A stretch of 64,000 bases of DNA from Agelas oroides (GCA_949130485.1 OX422185.1:16495011-16559010), one strand, 5' to 3'. Shown: positions 11,127 to 24,010, counted from the first letter of the stretch. A program made the numbers and translations. The notes: a model not told the origin generated them from the sequence alone.

Positions 11127-13413
11127 TGACCTATGTCCTTTGGTCCCAAATGTCTCGTGACTCATGTCCTTTGGTCCCAAATGTCTCATTGTGTCCCATG
11201 TCCTTTGGTCCCATATGTCTCGTTGTGTCCCATGTCCTTTGGTCCCATATGTCTCGTTGTGACCCATGTCCTTTGGTCCCATATGTCTTGTGTGTCCCAT
11301 GTCCTTTGGTCCCATATGTCTCGTTGTGACCCATGTCCTTTGATCCCATATGTCTCGTGACTCATGTCCTTTGGTCCCATATGTCTCGTTGTATCCCATG
11401 TCCTTTGGTCCCATATGTCTCGTTGTGTCCCATGTCCTTTGATCCCATATGTCTCGTGACCCATGTCCTTTGGTCCCATATGTCTCGTTGTGTCCCATGT
11501 CCTTTGGTCCCATATGTCTCGTGACCCATGTCCTTTGGTCCCATATGTCTCGTTGTGTCCCATGTCCTTTGGTCCCATATGTCTCATTGTGACCCATGTC
11601 CTTTGATCCCATATGTCTCGTGACTCATGTCCTTTGGTCCCATATGTCTCGTTGTGACCCATGTCCTTTGGTCCCATATGTCTCGTTGTGTCCCATGTCC
11701 TTTGATCCCATATGTCTCGTGACTCATGTCCTTTGATCCCATATGTCTCGTGACTCATGTCCTTTGGTCCCATATGTCTCGTTGTGTCCCATGTCCTTTG
11801 GTCCCATATGTCTCGTTGTGACCCATGTCCTTTGATCCCATATGTCTCGTGACTCATGTCCTTTGGTCCCATATGTCTCGTTGTATCCCATGTCCTTTGG
11901 TCCCATATGTCTCGTTGTGTCCCATGTCCTTTGGTCCCATATGTCTTGTGTGTCCCATGTCCTTTGATCCCATATGTCTCGTGACCCATGTCCTTTGGTC
12001 CCATATGTCTCGTTGTGTCCCATGTCCTTTGGTCCCATATGTCTCGTGACCCATGTCCTTTGGTCCCATATGTCTCGTTGTGTCCCATGTCCTTTGGTCC
12101 CATATGTCTCATTGTGACCCATGTCCTTTGATCCCATATGTCTCGTGACCCATGTCTTTTGGTCCCATATGTCTCGTTGTGACCCATGTCCTTTGATCCC
12201 ATATGTCTCGTGACTCATGTCCTTTGATCCCATATGTCTCGTGACTCATGTCCTTTGATCCCATATGTCTCGTTGTGACCCATGTCCTTTGGTCCCATAT
12301 GTCTCGTTGTGACCCATGTCCTTTGATCCCATATGTCTCGTGACTCATGTCCTTTGATCCCATATGTCTCATTGTGACCTATGTCCTTTGATCCCATATG
12401 TCTCGTTGTGTCCCATGTCCTTTGATCCCATATGTCTCGTGACTCATGTCCTTTGATCCCATATGTCTTGTGTGTCCCATGTCCTTTGGTCCCATATGTC
12501 TCGTTGTGTCCCATGTCCTTTGGTCCCATATGTCTCGTTGTGACCCATGTCCTTTGATCCCATATGTCTCGTGACTCATGTCCTTTGATCCCATATGTCT
12601 CGTGACTCATGTCCTTTGATCCCATATGTCTCGTTGTGACCCATGTCCTTTGATCCCATATGTCTCGTTGTGACCCATGTCCTTTGGTCCCATATGTCTC
12701 ATTGTGACCTATGTCCTTTGATCCCATATGTCTCGTTGTGTCCCATGTCCTTTGATCCCATATGTCTCGTGACTTATGTCCTTTGATCCCATATGTCTTG
12801 TGTGTCCCATGTCCTTTGGTCCCATATGTCTCGTTGTGTCCCATGTCCTTTGGTCCCATATGTCTCGTTGTGACCCATGTCCTTTGATCCCATATGTCTC
12901 GTGACTCATGTCCTTTGATCCCATATGTCTCGTGACTCATGTCCTTTGATCCCATATGTCTCGTTGTGACCCATGTCCTTTGGTCCCATATGTCTCGTTG
13001 TGACCCATGTCCTTTGGTCCCATATGTCTCGTTGTGACCCATGTCCTTTGATCCCATATGTCTCGTGACTCATGTCCTTTGGTCCCATATGTCTCGTTGT
13101 GACCCATGTCCTTTGATCCCATATGTCTTGTGTGTCCCATGTCCTTTGGTCCCATATGTCTCGTTGTGTCCCATGTCCTTTGATCCCATACGTCTTGTGA
13201 CTCATGTCCTTTGATCCCATATGTCTCGTGACTCATGTCCTTTGATCCCATATGTCTTGTGTGTCCCATGTCCTTTGGTCCCATATGTCTCGTTGTGACC
13301 CATGTCCTTTGGTCCCATATGTCTTGTGTGACCCATGTCCTTCAATCCTATATGTCTCGTTGTGTCCCATGTCCTTTGGTCCCATATGTCTTGTGTGTCC
13401 CATGTCCTGTGTC
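11127..13413. repeat. 31/33/34-bp minisatellite, about 70 copies
   Basis: The core CATGTCCTTTGGTCCCATAT GTCTCGTTGTG recurs every 34 bases (11163, 11197, 11231, 11265) with shorter units of 31 (lacking TTG) and 33. GGTCCC and GATCCC alternate. Since 31 and 34 are both 1 mod 3, each unit shifts frame, and the unit has few stops, so long frames stay open on both strands. These are by-products; I do not call them genes. Confidence 0.97.
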
Positions 13414-14819
13414 TCACTACATCCTGCGCTCTCTACGTCCATGCCCAATGTGCCAAATACCAGTAATTTCAGTGAGTGAAACCACATGTAAGAAGGTGGG
13501 TTACGCTAGCTTCAAGACTTGCTTGTGCTGAGCTGTACCTACCAATCAAAGATGAATGTATTCTCATAGTGTGTACATAGCTACATAAAGCCCCCTTCCC
13601 ACTTTGGGGGAGTGTTAGTGAGTTCATATAGTGTGGTATACCACCCTTGAGTAGTCGCCATCCGCCACACCTCTGGAAAGAAATAGATGCCACTGTTGAA
13701 TAGTTGCCATGTGTAGTATTTATGCAGTACATATAGTGACCATTTGCTAGAAGTCCTTGAGATAAATGTTGATTGTCATCCTACGTATCTGCTTCCTCTA
13801 CATAAGGAAGGCTTTCCTATGTACAGGAAGCAGATACTCTGCCTCAAAACAAAGCAATCGGTGTACACATGCAAGTAGTGCTAGTTTCAAAGTCCTTGTT
13901 TATGGAGAATTTTCCTTCAAAAATTTGAATATCTCCCTTCCTCCCCCATCTACATATAATGCAATATACGGTTGTTGTCACAGAGCCGACTTATCCAGCA
14001 AACATGTTTTAGTTTATACTGATTTTAGCTGAGTCCCATCTTTGAATGACCAATATCCACATCAAAGTAAATGCTGAAGTGTGTACCATATAATTTCTAA
14101 TAACTCGTACAAAGTTAAATAATTTCAATTTTAGCTGTACGATTTGATTAGAGGATGAAAATTACCAAATATTGCAAGAAATGGAGGGGTGTACGAATAA
14201 AAAGAGTATTTGTACGAAGTGAATAGAAGAAAAACACATGCAAGTTTTCGACACTAAGAAAACCGATCAGCAGGTACTTTACTAGCTTCAGTTAGCTGCC
14301 ATTATGCATAACAACTAGTAACAAGTAACTTTGGCTTCAATCTACGTGCATGCATATGTACATATATGCCTACGCTGGGCAAGCAAGATTACGAGGCTCC
14401 ACAACTTACACTTCACATAAACGTGTCAGTTGCACTAAGACCCTTAGCCGACATCGAAGAATGAATGTACATGCAGCATGCTGTACAGCATTCGCTGAAC
14501 ATTAACTTCACACGAACAAACCTGCGGGAATGCAGCGGACTTACCCCCACCCTGGCTTATTCAACATCGTGCATGCCCTTACGATCAGAACCAAGACCCA
14601 AAAGAACATGTTCATTCGCATTTGTGGACATTGGAAATGCTCTCGCCATATTTGCGTCAACTCAGAGTGCTTGTACTCAAATACGCTTCCGCTATATGAA
14701 CAATAGGATAATAATTTCTTTTTTACGTGTGCAAATAAATTAGAGTGCGTAGATTACCGTTTGTTTTTTTTCCCCAGAAAAGGGGGTGTACAAATTATTA
14801 GAAATTCTATGGTAGTTGC
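13414..14819. other. Mostly unique non-coding sequence with one hairpin
   Basis: A short hairpin (TATCTGCTTCCT against AGGAAGCAGATA) lies near 13785-13832. The only other feature seen is the dispersed block near 13664-13720. No exon is supported. Confidence 0.45.
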
Positions 14820-15290
14820 AGCATCTGTATCTGGAAATATTACTGGTGTGTACATGGATTTGTTGACCTGCACATCACCATGTATGAAGACCTACAAAGT
14901 TTACCTAGTGCAACCACCCATGTGCACTTCCTGGTGTGGCTAGTGTTCCCCCTTCCTCCACATAACCCCAGTATTGTGAAAGTACATCAGGGTCAACATG
15001 TGTCATGTTAGCTCTGTAGTGTAATCTACAGCCAGTTCTGGGGCCAGGGCTATGATGGCCTCTCCTGTTTGTGTACACCATACACCTCTTGGTTAGTCAA
15101 CAATGAAAGCTGGTGTAAGTCCAGTTACTAAGCCCCCTGACTCGTTGTGAAAAGCGTTTCCTCCCCACTCCCATAGCACAAAGCAATGGCTGATACACAA
15201 GGCTTGAGAAAAGCCAGTGAATTAATCTAGATGAGTCTGCCGCCACTTGTTACTGAAACAAAGTTATTGCCATTTTGAATAGTCATGACC
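14820..15290 (+). repeat. Dispersed segment, copy A (partner 16940-17440)
   Basis: It shares CACCCATGTGCA, CTATGAT-GCCT, GTACACCATACACCTCT, TTAGTCAACA and a series of further blocks, in order, with 16940-17440. Both copies are on the same strand about 2.1 kb apart and have diverged considerably. This is either a local duplication or two insertions of one family. No ORF is conserved between them. Confidence 0.7.
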
Positions 15291-15480
15291 TTAAATAGTA
15301 TCCACACAAACCGTGTGCTGAAATACGTAGTTTCAGCTCAGCTTGTGAGAATATGGATTACTGCTCAAGTGAACTAAGACATGAGACTTGTAGCCTCATA
15401 TCCCAGGCCCACCCAAAATTTTGGGAAAAGGGCCTGGTCACAATTACAAAATTTCTCGTATGTGCTGAGTCAGTGTATTA

Positions 15481-16077
15481 TTTAGCAATTATGCCTAAGC
15501 GAGCCCCACACTAGCGTGACTGCATTGCACACGCATGTGTGTATTCGGGCGACTATGCTTGGACCGACCACTTACCGTAAATTTTAAATGAGCGCATTCA
15601 AATATTTCACGAAGATCGATATCGTGCATGAAGTATGTGAGGCCAGTTGAGGGCTACTGTCAGAGTGCAGCGTCGGGGACCCGGAGCGAAAACGACTGAA
15701 GTTGAAGCACGCGTGGCACTGGTTTGTGCTTCTACCGATGATGGCAGGCCGCTCACAGGCGGTACAAATTTTACATGGATGGTGGTTGACTGGGCGCCCG
15801 AGAAATTTAGCTCATGATTTTTGGTGTAAAGCTTAGTCCATACATGTGTAGCCACGTCAGCTGCCCTGGCTGGAGAAATGGCTGGAATATGTGATACTTA
15901 TATATATATTATCTCTGGTAGCTACTTAGCTATATGCGTTATATGTGTTATTAAGCTTGGCACACTCGACAGTGACAAATCCTGCTGTGTGCCATGGCGA
16001 AGTTGTAAATCAGCAGTTTGCTGCTTGCTCAGGCTCGCCCCATGATGATGAATCATCTCACTAGTTTAGCAATTATG
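15481..16077 (+). mobile_element. Dispersed element, copy B, flanked by 13-bp direct repeats
   Basis: TTTAGCAATTATG is present exactly at 15481-15493 and 16065-16077. Between them is a 571-bp element that begins CCTAAGCGAGCCCCACACTA and ends GCTCAGGCTCGCCCC...CATCTCACTAG. It matches 519-1136. The ends are partly inverted (AAGCGAGCC against GGCTCGC). A 13-bp target duplication is longer than the 2-9 bp of the common cut-and-paste families. No ORF is present. Confidence 0.8.
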
Positions 16078-16124
16078 TGATCGTGTTGTGGCCAGCTACT
16101 GTTGACATTCTATGAAGAGTGTGG

Positions 16125-16165
16125 TAGCCTCATTCTCATTCTCAAATGGTCTTGGAATGAGGCTA
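16125..16165. mobile_element. 41-bp palindromic remnant TAGCCTCATTC...GAATGAGGCTA
   Basis: Perfect 11-base terminal inverted repeats surround a 19-base centre. The termini match those of larger elements at 19430 and 32430, so this looks like an extreme internal-deletion derivative of that family. Confidence 0.6.
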
Positions 16166-16939
16166 CTACTTTCACATGGTCAAGAATTTCGTAATTAGTA
16201 ATGGAGGAATGTGATTCATCTACCCCAAATTCCTGATTTTTCGGATGGGGCCTGGGGACAAGGCTATGAAACATGTGGCACTAGATACACAGGTATACAT
16301 ATAAATTAACATTGTGTAAGTGGAACTAATTGTGGACATGGCTGTCAATTACTGTTAACATGCCAGTCTATATCATGAAACACAGAACAGATGATGTTTG
16401 CTCGCTACCAAACTTGTTTACAAGTTCAACTGAAGGGAACATACGTATGAAGAAACCGCAGTCTCCTGGAAGACATATATGGATATCATTGATACACTAT
16501 ACACACTACAGAAGCAGCATCAACCAGCAGCTTTCTTCTTCTGATGTTAAGTAATCCACCAAGCCACATCCAATCATTGTTTAGCATTCTTCTGTGGAGA
16601 GTGCAAAGGTCACTTGTGGTTGAAGCGCACAACTGCTGAAAGAGACGTAGACCACACTTGGTTGTCCTATGTACGTATAGCTGACCAAAGAGTCGTTCAT
16701 GGGGATTTCAGGATGATATGGTCGTAGAGTACAATGTAGAAAGCCACAATACCTCGTTCACATTTTCCAGTTATGCCCACTTCTGTTAGTCACGTGACCC
16801 TACGTTGCGATCACATGAAGATTGAATCCCATGCCTTAGTCGCCCTGAGTGGTGTATGTGCATGGATGCAGCAGTGTCTATAAGTGTATATGAGTCCCAC
16901 TCTTAACAAAAGTTCAGTGATATGACACTTTGACATTGG

Positions 16940-17440
16940 TGATGCACTCGAAATATTCCAAAAAATAATATTCATTTTGTATCAGGGACTGTCACATACG
17001 ATTTTTGTTAACCCACACACCAGCCCATATAAAGACCTGCAATGTGGAATGGTGGGTGCACCCACCCATGTGCATGTACTTGCAGGTATAATAACAGTAC
17101 TCAACATGCCTAACATATAGACTAGTATCCCCCTCCTCCCCCACTGTTAGATGGTACATCAATTTCAGAGTCTACTGCCATGTCTCCTGTTACCTCAGTG
17201 GTAGAATCTACAGCTGCATGGTTCTGGGGCCAAGCCTATGATAGCCTGTCCCATTTGAGTACACCATACACCTCTGTCTTTGTTAGTCAACACAGAAGGC
17301 TGGTCGACGTAGGTCCAGCTACAAAGCCCACTGACTTATTGGTGCCCATATTTCATGTACATACATTTACTTTGTTGTACCCATGTTTCATATGATTGTA
17401 GCTTGGGCCATTCTGAATTAATTGGTTGAACTAGCATGAC
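16940..17440 (+). repeat. Dispersed segment, copy B (partner 14820-15290)
   Basis: Ordered similarity to 14820-15290, including GGTTCTGGGGCCAAGCCTAT and GTACACCATACACCTCT. The pair brackets the insertion at 15481-16077. Non-coding. Confidence 0.7.
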
Positions 17441-19421
17441 CACAAGAATGTTATGTCAGGGAATTTAGGCCCACCGATGTATTAATAACTACAACACGTG
17501 GCAGCCAGTTTGGCTCTGAAACGGTAGCCTACATGGCCTATGCACATCGCACAGGCTACTGCATGTACTATGGCTTGTGTGGTAGCGATAGTGACTTGTC
17601 TGGGTCGGGAACTACTGAGAACAGCTGTGAGGACTGAACCTGAGTGGACTTTTGGCGATTTGTATGCATATACTTTTTGGCATCAAACAAGTTTATCCTA
17701 ATTGTGCTAAAATGTTTGAGGCAGTGCATATAACAATTGTTACCCAACTATGAGGCACTTTTAAAACTTCAGGTTGGTCGGGTTAGTTCAATTAATTCAG
17801 AGTCGCCTTGTGTAAATACAGGAAGCTCACTCTTAAGAGATCTTGAGATAGTTTATGTTCACGTGCGCATGTCTGTGGATCTTGTATAGTCTTATATCCC
17901 GACCCAACCGAGAAAGGAAAGGGTCTAGTGTCGAAGCCTTGTAATTGTACGTAAATGTAAAATTACGAATTTGTCAGTGTTGAAGAGTGAATTTTGTACT
18001 GTCCCTTTGAACGGTATGATTGAAGTACTTGTTCTCGCTTCCACATTATTTCATAAACACTGGTCTGAAAGTTTATGGTTGTTGCTCTCATTTCTGGAGT
18101 GAACCCAAGGATTCAGGCTTGTGTCACCTGAACTCTTTCCTCATGAGACTGAGAGGGTGGAGTACAAGACTAGAACATGTACTAGCTACTCCATCTTCAC
18201 AACACTCATGCAGATGGGTTAAGGCAGTCTCTGGTTGTGGACAAGTGTAGTTCAGAGTGCTGACCACAGAAAGTTAATATTGCAGACAGGAAGCACACTA
18301 CCACTTTATTGTATTGTGTTTGATGATGTAAACAAACAAATTGGTTTCCATGGAAATGTCCCACCCTCTCAACCAAAGTGCACTAATTAACACTGCCTTA
18401 ATTGTATTTCAGTGAACAATATCCTTTGTAAGTTAGCATTCTAGTTGCTGATTGAATGCTTTTCATACGTAGAATTCAGAACTGGAGTATCAGCTGTGAG
18501 TTCATGTCACAAATAACGCCTTCCAATACACCAAAATGGCAGCTAATCACAATTTTTACTAACTCTCCTGCTTTTCAAAAGAGGTGGAGACTGTCACTCC
18601 ATCCAAATTATGAACAATGCATGACAGCTGTTGAACACCATCCTACTTATCAATACTAGACACCAACTTCTCTCAAATTCGGCACTGCATTGGGTATCAT
18701 AGGACAATGATGGACAAGCTTGATTGAGCCTTTTGTATTTCTCCTCCTCTCTGTCCCATTTGTAGCCATTCTGTGAGTTAGACATGTCTAGTTCACAACC
18801 AGTGATAGCACAAAACTGTACAGTACATGGTAAAGGGTCATATCATAGCTAAGAAGCCTACACAAAGCAGCCACTCCGTTTCTGTAAATTTAACACCACT
18901 TCCACAAATTACGGCAATACCTTCACATACCTACTACGTTAATATCATGAATGAAACATTCGGAACCTGAGCATTTGCTTCCCACTCAGGGTAGCTGAGA
19001 CATTGGTCAGTTAAGTATGGCATTATTGTATGTGTGGTGTGTGTTTACCTATGGCATCAGCACATTATGTAAGTGAAGACTGTTTACGCTTGTGCAATAT
19101 GTGCAAGGGTGTGGTGACACAACTTATGTCACTAATCGATTTCCTCTTTCACTACAAGAGCGCATGATGATGTCATTTTTTATTACATCATCATGCACTG
19201 TTGGCTTCTATGGCAGTCTGTATGATTACATCATGTAGCACTAATTGCTACCTCACGCATGTCACTGATTACTAGCTTCTAACCTCCACTGAACACACAC
19301 TCCCTCTGCCAGTCTCTTGCGGGGCTGTTTGTCTTGTTGAGTATATATATATCTTCTCCAAGTAATTTCACTATCTACCATGGTGATGTATGATTAGTCA
19401 AGTATATGTTAGAATGGTGGC
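17441..19421. other. About 2 kb with only a single-arm MITE remnant
   Basis: Bases 17884-17935 (TAGTCTTATATCCCGACCC...GGAAAGGGTCTAG) resemble the left end of the 32778-33150 element. Nothing else is recognised. Exons of the LRR gene at 20744 might be expected upstream, but I found none here. Confidence 0.4.
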
Positions 19422-20049
19422 GTTAAAGTTAGCCTCGTTCCCAGGCCTTCCCTGGCTCCAGTTTTTGATCGCTTGCAGTATGCAAAAACAGAGGGAGAAG
19501 GCCTGGTGAATCTTACCACATGATCCGCGGCACAGGCGTCACATGTCGTCGCGCTTGTATATGTATAGCTGTGCTTTGGAGAAGACCGATCTTGCATTCT
19601 GTACTAGTTACGTACGAAGACCAGACAAGTACCAACAGAGAACAACATCAAGCATAAAAAACATATCCAAGCTAGAAGGAATAGCTCCGAAGGGTTGCCG
19701 GACGACAAGTGGAAAATATCCGCAACGACAAAATTTTGCTAACGTAGTGAAAAAGAAGCCGCTTTTGGATTTGCAACGCTTGCAGCGGAACCATCCTTCA
19801 GTGGTTCTGCTTCAGACTCGGTTGTGTTCTAGAGGTAGGACTTGTCTTTTGGCTGAAACTTGTCTTGTTTCTCCAGCTTCTCTCTAGCTGGATATATAAA
19901 TGTGAATATGTCTTCGTGTCTAGAACCTGTGACGTCATGTGTGCCGCGGATCACGTAAGATTCACCAGGCCTTCTCCCTCCATTTTTGCATACTGCAAGC
20001 GATCAAAAACTGGAGCTGGGGAAGGCCTGGGAACGAGGCTAGTTAAAGT
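19422..20049. mobile_element. Complete 612-bp MITE, 8-bp target duplication GTTAAAGT
   Basis: The element spans 19430-20041, with GTTAAAGT at 19422-19429 and 20042-20049. Inverted arms of more than 90 bases start TAGCCTCGTTCCCAGGCCTT on the left and end AAGGCCTGGGAACGAGGCTA on the right, continuing through AGTTTTTGATCGCTTGCAGT, GCCTGGTGAATCTTA and CCGCGG. The 8-bp duplication points to hAT-like mobilisation. It contains no transposase. It is the best-preserved copy of the window's most frequent MITE family. Confidence 0.92.
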
Positions 20050-20264
20050 CACTTTAACCATCCATCATAGTTTCTGCTCATGAGCCTGTTTGTTTGTTTA
20101 TATTGATAATTGCAGTACTGCTCATTCCTGTCATGGGACACAGATGATGTGATTAAGGTGTGGGTGGTAGGGTAAATCTTTCAGTTCCATAATATCAACA
20201 AGCCATTAAAACACAGAAACACTGATGTATCAATGTATGGACAGTACTGATTGTGGCACACTAG

Positions 20265-20565
20265 TAGTCCCATTCCGAGGTCCCACCAGCTTTCCACCAC
20301 TTGCAGCAAGGAAAATGGGAGAGAGCCTGGTATCTTTCCTACCGTGAGCGTGATGTAATCTGAAAATGGGAAATAACAACAGCAACATTTTGTGTATTGT
20401 TCAACTCAATATCATGCTTAATGCTTTGTGTATGGCAGTCATCCCCTCTAGCTAGACACCCTTTCTACCATCCTTTCTATCACTCAAATGAGAAGAGGTT
20501 CCATGCCTTCTTCTGCTTTTCGTATTGCAAGCAACGAAAGCTGGACGTGGCCTGAGATGAGGCTA
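20265..20565. mobile_element. Diverged copy of the 19430 MITE family
   Basis: The left end TAGTCCCATTCCGAGG...CCACCACTTGCAGCAAGGAA is an imperfect inverted copy of the right end (GTATTGCAAGCAACGAAAG...GGCCTGAGATGAGGCTA). The layout matches 19430-20041, at about half its length. It ends 179 bases before the LRR exon at 20744. Confidence 0.65.
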
Positions 20566-20743
20566 GTTCACACTAGAGTATCTCAAATGGCCTGACCCAG
20601 GGCTTAACAAAAAATGCACTTCACACGCGAAAAGAATAGTGGTGTGCCATTCTATACAGTTTTTGTTGTATATGTATAGTACATTGATACACTTTAGCAA
20701 TGGGTCTGTACTGAGAATGATGTTCATATTCTCTCCCATCCAG

Positions 20744-20827
20744 CCTCCACTCCAACAGGCTGACGGACAGCAGCGTGGAGAGGTTATGTGAGCTCATCAA
20801 GACAGCAAAGTGTCTCGAGACACTATT
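20744..20827 (+). CDS. Leucine-rich-repeat exon, RNI/NLR type (penultimate exon)
   Basis: The exon has a clean acceptor (CCCATCCAG) and a consensus donor (GTAAGT). It is exactly 84 bases, 28 codons, in symmetric phase 2-2, encoding LHSNRLTDSSVERLCELIK followed by TAKCLETL. One exon per 28-residue repeat is typical of ribonuclease-inhibitor-like LRRs, as in NOD-like receptors. Its last two bases plus the first base of the exon at 27685 restore a codon and give LETLFLYDNQFTEGG, matching the LxxLxLxxN core across the junction. That is strong evidence that the two are spliced together. Upstream exons carrying the effector or NTPase domains, if any, were not found, so the protein's role cannot be stated beyond probable ligand or protein binding through LRRs. 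Confidence 0.8.
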
Positions 20828-21059
20828 GTAAGTCATGTTCTCATTGTGATCAGCTCCTAGTGACTATAACTACATATTAGTGTATTATATGGTGTTTGCT
20901 GGACTCAACAAACTCTATATCTGCTATTGATAGCTACACATTAAATTTGATATCAAATTTGAAAGGCAAAACACATAAAGTTGAGCAAACACAGTATAGT
21001 TCTCAACACAAGAGTGTCTATACTGAGATATGCATACTACAAATATAAACACATGCTAA

Positions 21060-21576
21060 TACCGTAAGTTCCCAAAAATACGTCCCCTTCGAGCAAACGC
21101 CCTTCCCCCTCTTTAACCCCCAAGTTCTTACATAGATATTTTTCCCGCGTGTAAATGCCCCGTATCGTGCATCTTCTCAGTGTGCTTTAGTGAGCTTTTG
21201 GTTTAGCTCTGTCATTGATTGTTTGTAAACACGCACACAAAATACGATAGCCTCGTCCACTGGCCACTGCCAAGGTTTTTGCTGCTCACAGTGGAAACAC
21301 GAACTTACGTGGGGTCGACCCCTGTTACTACTGATATACAAGTTGCTTCGATGCCTCTGGCTTAGTTTCAACACAAGTGCCGCTGATTTCCTATAGTACA
21401 CGTTTATCGAATCTGCTGTTCATCCATAAAGCTGCGGCAGTTGTTGCGATTGTGTGAGGAACGGAGCGAGGGGCGTATGCACGAGATGAAATTAATATTC
21501 GAGCAAACGCCCCCTCCCCACTTTTGCCTCAAAGTAGTGTGCAAAAAGGGGGACATATTTTCATGAACTTATGGTA
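21060..21576. mobile_element. MITE flanked by TA, termini CCGTAAGTTC
   Basis: The element spans 21062-21574. CCGTAAGTTCCCAAAAATAC on the left is matched in reverse by GACATATTTTCATGAACTTATGG on the right, with GAGCAAACGCC just inside both ends. TA dinucleotides flank both ends, as with Tc1/mariner-type insertions. A partial copy lies near 23620-23760. No ORF is present. Confidence 0.75.
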
Positions 21577-21629
21577 TATAAGTATCACTAGTACTAAGCT
21601 ATTCTGGAAGATATTCAAGATATCACAAG

Positions 21630-21913
21630 TTTGTTGCTGTTTGTATTGTTACGAGTGCGCAGCATGAGTAACAATACCAACGGCAACAATTGAGTGATAT
21701 TTTTTTTGGTATAGCTTGGTACTATGGTGATAATGATTTTATCATACGAACCTTCGATCTCATTGCACATTCAGAAGCAGTGCACATGACTTGTAGTAAC
21801 TGATACGGATTCTCGTGTGACTTGTAAAAAATACGGCTTTTATGAACTCGGCGCAGGTACAAGGCTTTCCCATTGACTCTCATACATTCACATGAGTTAG
21901 ACGTATGATAAAC
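21630..21913 (+). repeat. Dispersed repeat, copy B (partner 126-439)
   Basis: Aligned with 126-439 on the same strand, including the hairpin at its left end. It is internally shorter by about 30 bases. Non-coding. Confidence 0.8.
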
Positions 21914-22557
21914 ACTATTTTGTTACTCATCAACTAAAAGTGACCACATAGAGTTTGCTGAGTGTGTAGCTATCAAAAGCAGGTATAGAGTTGGCTGAGT
22001 CCACCAATGACAGTATTGGCTGTGGACATATTCATAGTGTAAGAGCTTGTAATTTATGCTACAGTGGCTTAAGTACACCCAGCCAGTGATTACTGAATTG
22101 AGTTACATAGTTGAGAATGTTAGGTTCCAACCCATCTACAAGAGTCATATCTGATTTGCAACCACAACACCTGACAGTATGTAGCTAGGAATGTGTATAT
22201 GAGGCCACATGATTTCTGGAAATAATCCGTTCATAAAAGCACAGATAAGAGGGTATATAAAAACTGTTGTCATGTCTTGGGTGATACATGTACAAGCGAG
22301 TATACATGTACATTATGTCATCGTTACAATCACATGATGTGGACTGTCATTTTGTATAATTCTACATGAGCTAATTGTAATTAAGCACATGCATGAACGG
22401 TGGATACCAGGCCCATTAATTTCTCTGCATTTTCAAATCGGCCTAGGAATGAGGCTACACCAATAGCAGTAACCCATAACCTCCAGGCATTCACCTCCTT
22501 ATATGGTAGCCCAAATAGTCATCAAAATATTTACACTGTAATTAGTATCTTTTTCAT

Positions 22558-23467
22558 ATTGCTAGCTAGTCTCATCCCCACACCAAACTTTTTTTGCATG
22601 CCCGTTGACTCGTTTAAAAACACGGTCTGGACACATTCAGTGGGAAAACCTGTCTTTGATTATAAAGTGTATCAGCATGTTGTTGCACCAATCACATTGC
22701 TCAAGATAAATTGTGTTTATACCCTAAATCAGGATAATAGGCACCCATAGAAATAAGCACGTCATGAATGTAGGCACCCATACAAAAATGGGCATCCCAC
22801 GTGAAAAGGCACCATTAACATGCAAAAGGAAGTGAATTGCTGATTGGCTCTTCGAATGTAGCGGGTAACTTTTGCCGGTGTCTATATCCAATTGTAAGCA
22901 AGCTATTGACACGGAATGCAAGCCAAAATTTAGGCAAGGCCTGTTGATAAAACATATACAGGAATTAACAAAAACCTCTTATGGATTCATTAGCTTCAAG
23001 CGCTTTTCATTGGTGGGCAATGATCGTTTGATTGCTGACTGTATCTCTGGTTCTAGAAAAGCTACCAGTATGAGACAGGAATTTGCAGAAAAAGAACCTC
23101 TAGGCCTAAAATATATCACAGTTAACCCATTCCCACACAACTGTACACTACCAGACGATTACATGTGTTTATTAGCACACCATGAATATAAGCACCCCAT
23201 GACTATAAGCACCCATTCTTGTTGCTAATTTCGAAAATAGGCACTGGTAGTTAATACCCTGATTTTACAGTACATCATTGAAGCCAGCTTGTAGATTTTT
23301 GGTGCCAAAGCTTACGCTGCTGGTAGTGGATAATGTAATTAACAATTACTGACCACTTTATCTCAACTGGCCCCAGTTTCCCTAGTGAAGGTGTCTAGAC
23401 CCTATTTTTCAGCATGGCTGCAGGGTGCGCATGAAAAATGTGGTCTGGGGATGAGACTAATTGCTAG
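22558..23467. mobile_element. 894-bp hAT-like element, 8-bp target duplication ATTGCTAG
   Basis: ATTGCTAG flanks the element exactly (22558-22565, 23460-23467). The body 22566-23459 starts CTAGTCTCATCCCCACACC and ends GGTCTGGGGATGAGACTA. Its interior contains the approximately 500-bp sequence that recurs inverted at 9620-10150. An open frame at 22872-23228 has no transposase motif that I recognise, so I treat the element as non-autonomous. Confidence 0.88.
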
Positions 23468-23769
23468 CAGAATTCTTGTAAGTGAATAATTAGAGCAACA
23501 ACTGGGAGTCATTTGCCTATGAGATATCATGTTATGACAAACTTTGACCTACTCACTATGGTAACATTCATGGCTGACATGAACATCATGTGATGCTGCT
23601 GGTGACAGTTTTGTATTGTGGTATGTTCTTGCAATAATACATCCCCTTCAAGCAAATGTCCTCCCTCCTTTTTACCTAACAAGTTCTTACATGGATAATT
23701 TTAATGCCTCGTGGTGAGCGTCTTCGGGGTGTGCTTTTAGTGAGCTTTTTATTGAATGGTTTCGTAAAC

Positions 23770-24010
23770 AGAGTGTATTTTTACTGTGCAGTAGACACTA
23801 TAGTGTTGTGAAGATACAGACTGATAGATACCTTGTTCAATGTAAACTTCCTGTATACCAGAGTGTATTGTTACTGTGCAGTAGACACTATAGTGTTGTG
23901 AAGTTACAGACTGATAGATACCTTGTTCAATGTAAACTTCCTGTATACCAAGAGTGTATTGTTACTGTGCAGTAGACACTATAGTGTTGTGAAGTTACAG
24001 ACTGATCAAG
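23770..24010. repeat. 90-bp tandem repeat, about 2.7 copies
   Basis: AGAGTGTATT followed by ACTGTGCAGTAGACACTATA starts units at 23770, 23860 and 23951. Copies are nearly identical. Intronic and non-coding. Confidence 0.9.

Noticed and set aside
11085-13487. Overlapping open frames of 60-338 codons on both strands
   Set aside because: All are by-products of the 31/34-bp minisatellite, which has few stops. Frames shift with every unit and no start or splice context exists.
22872-23228. 118-codon frame inside the 22566 element as a transposase
   Set aside because: No DDE or zinc-finger motif seen and the start is not ATG-anchored; the inverted copy at 9620 does not keep it open.
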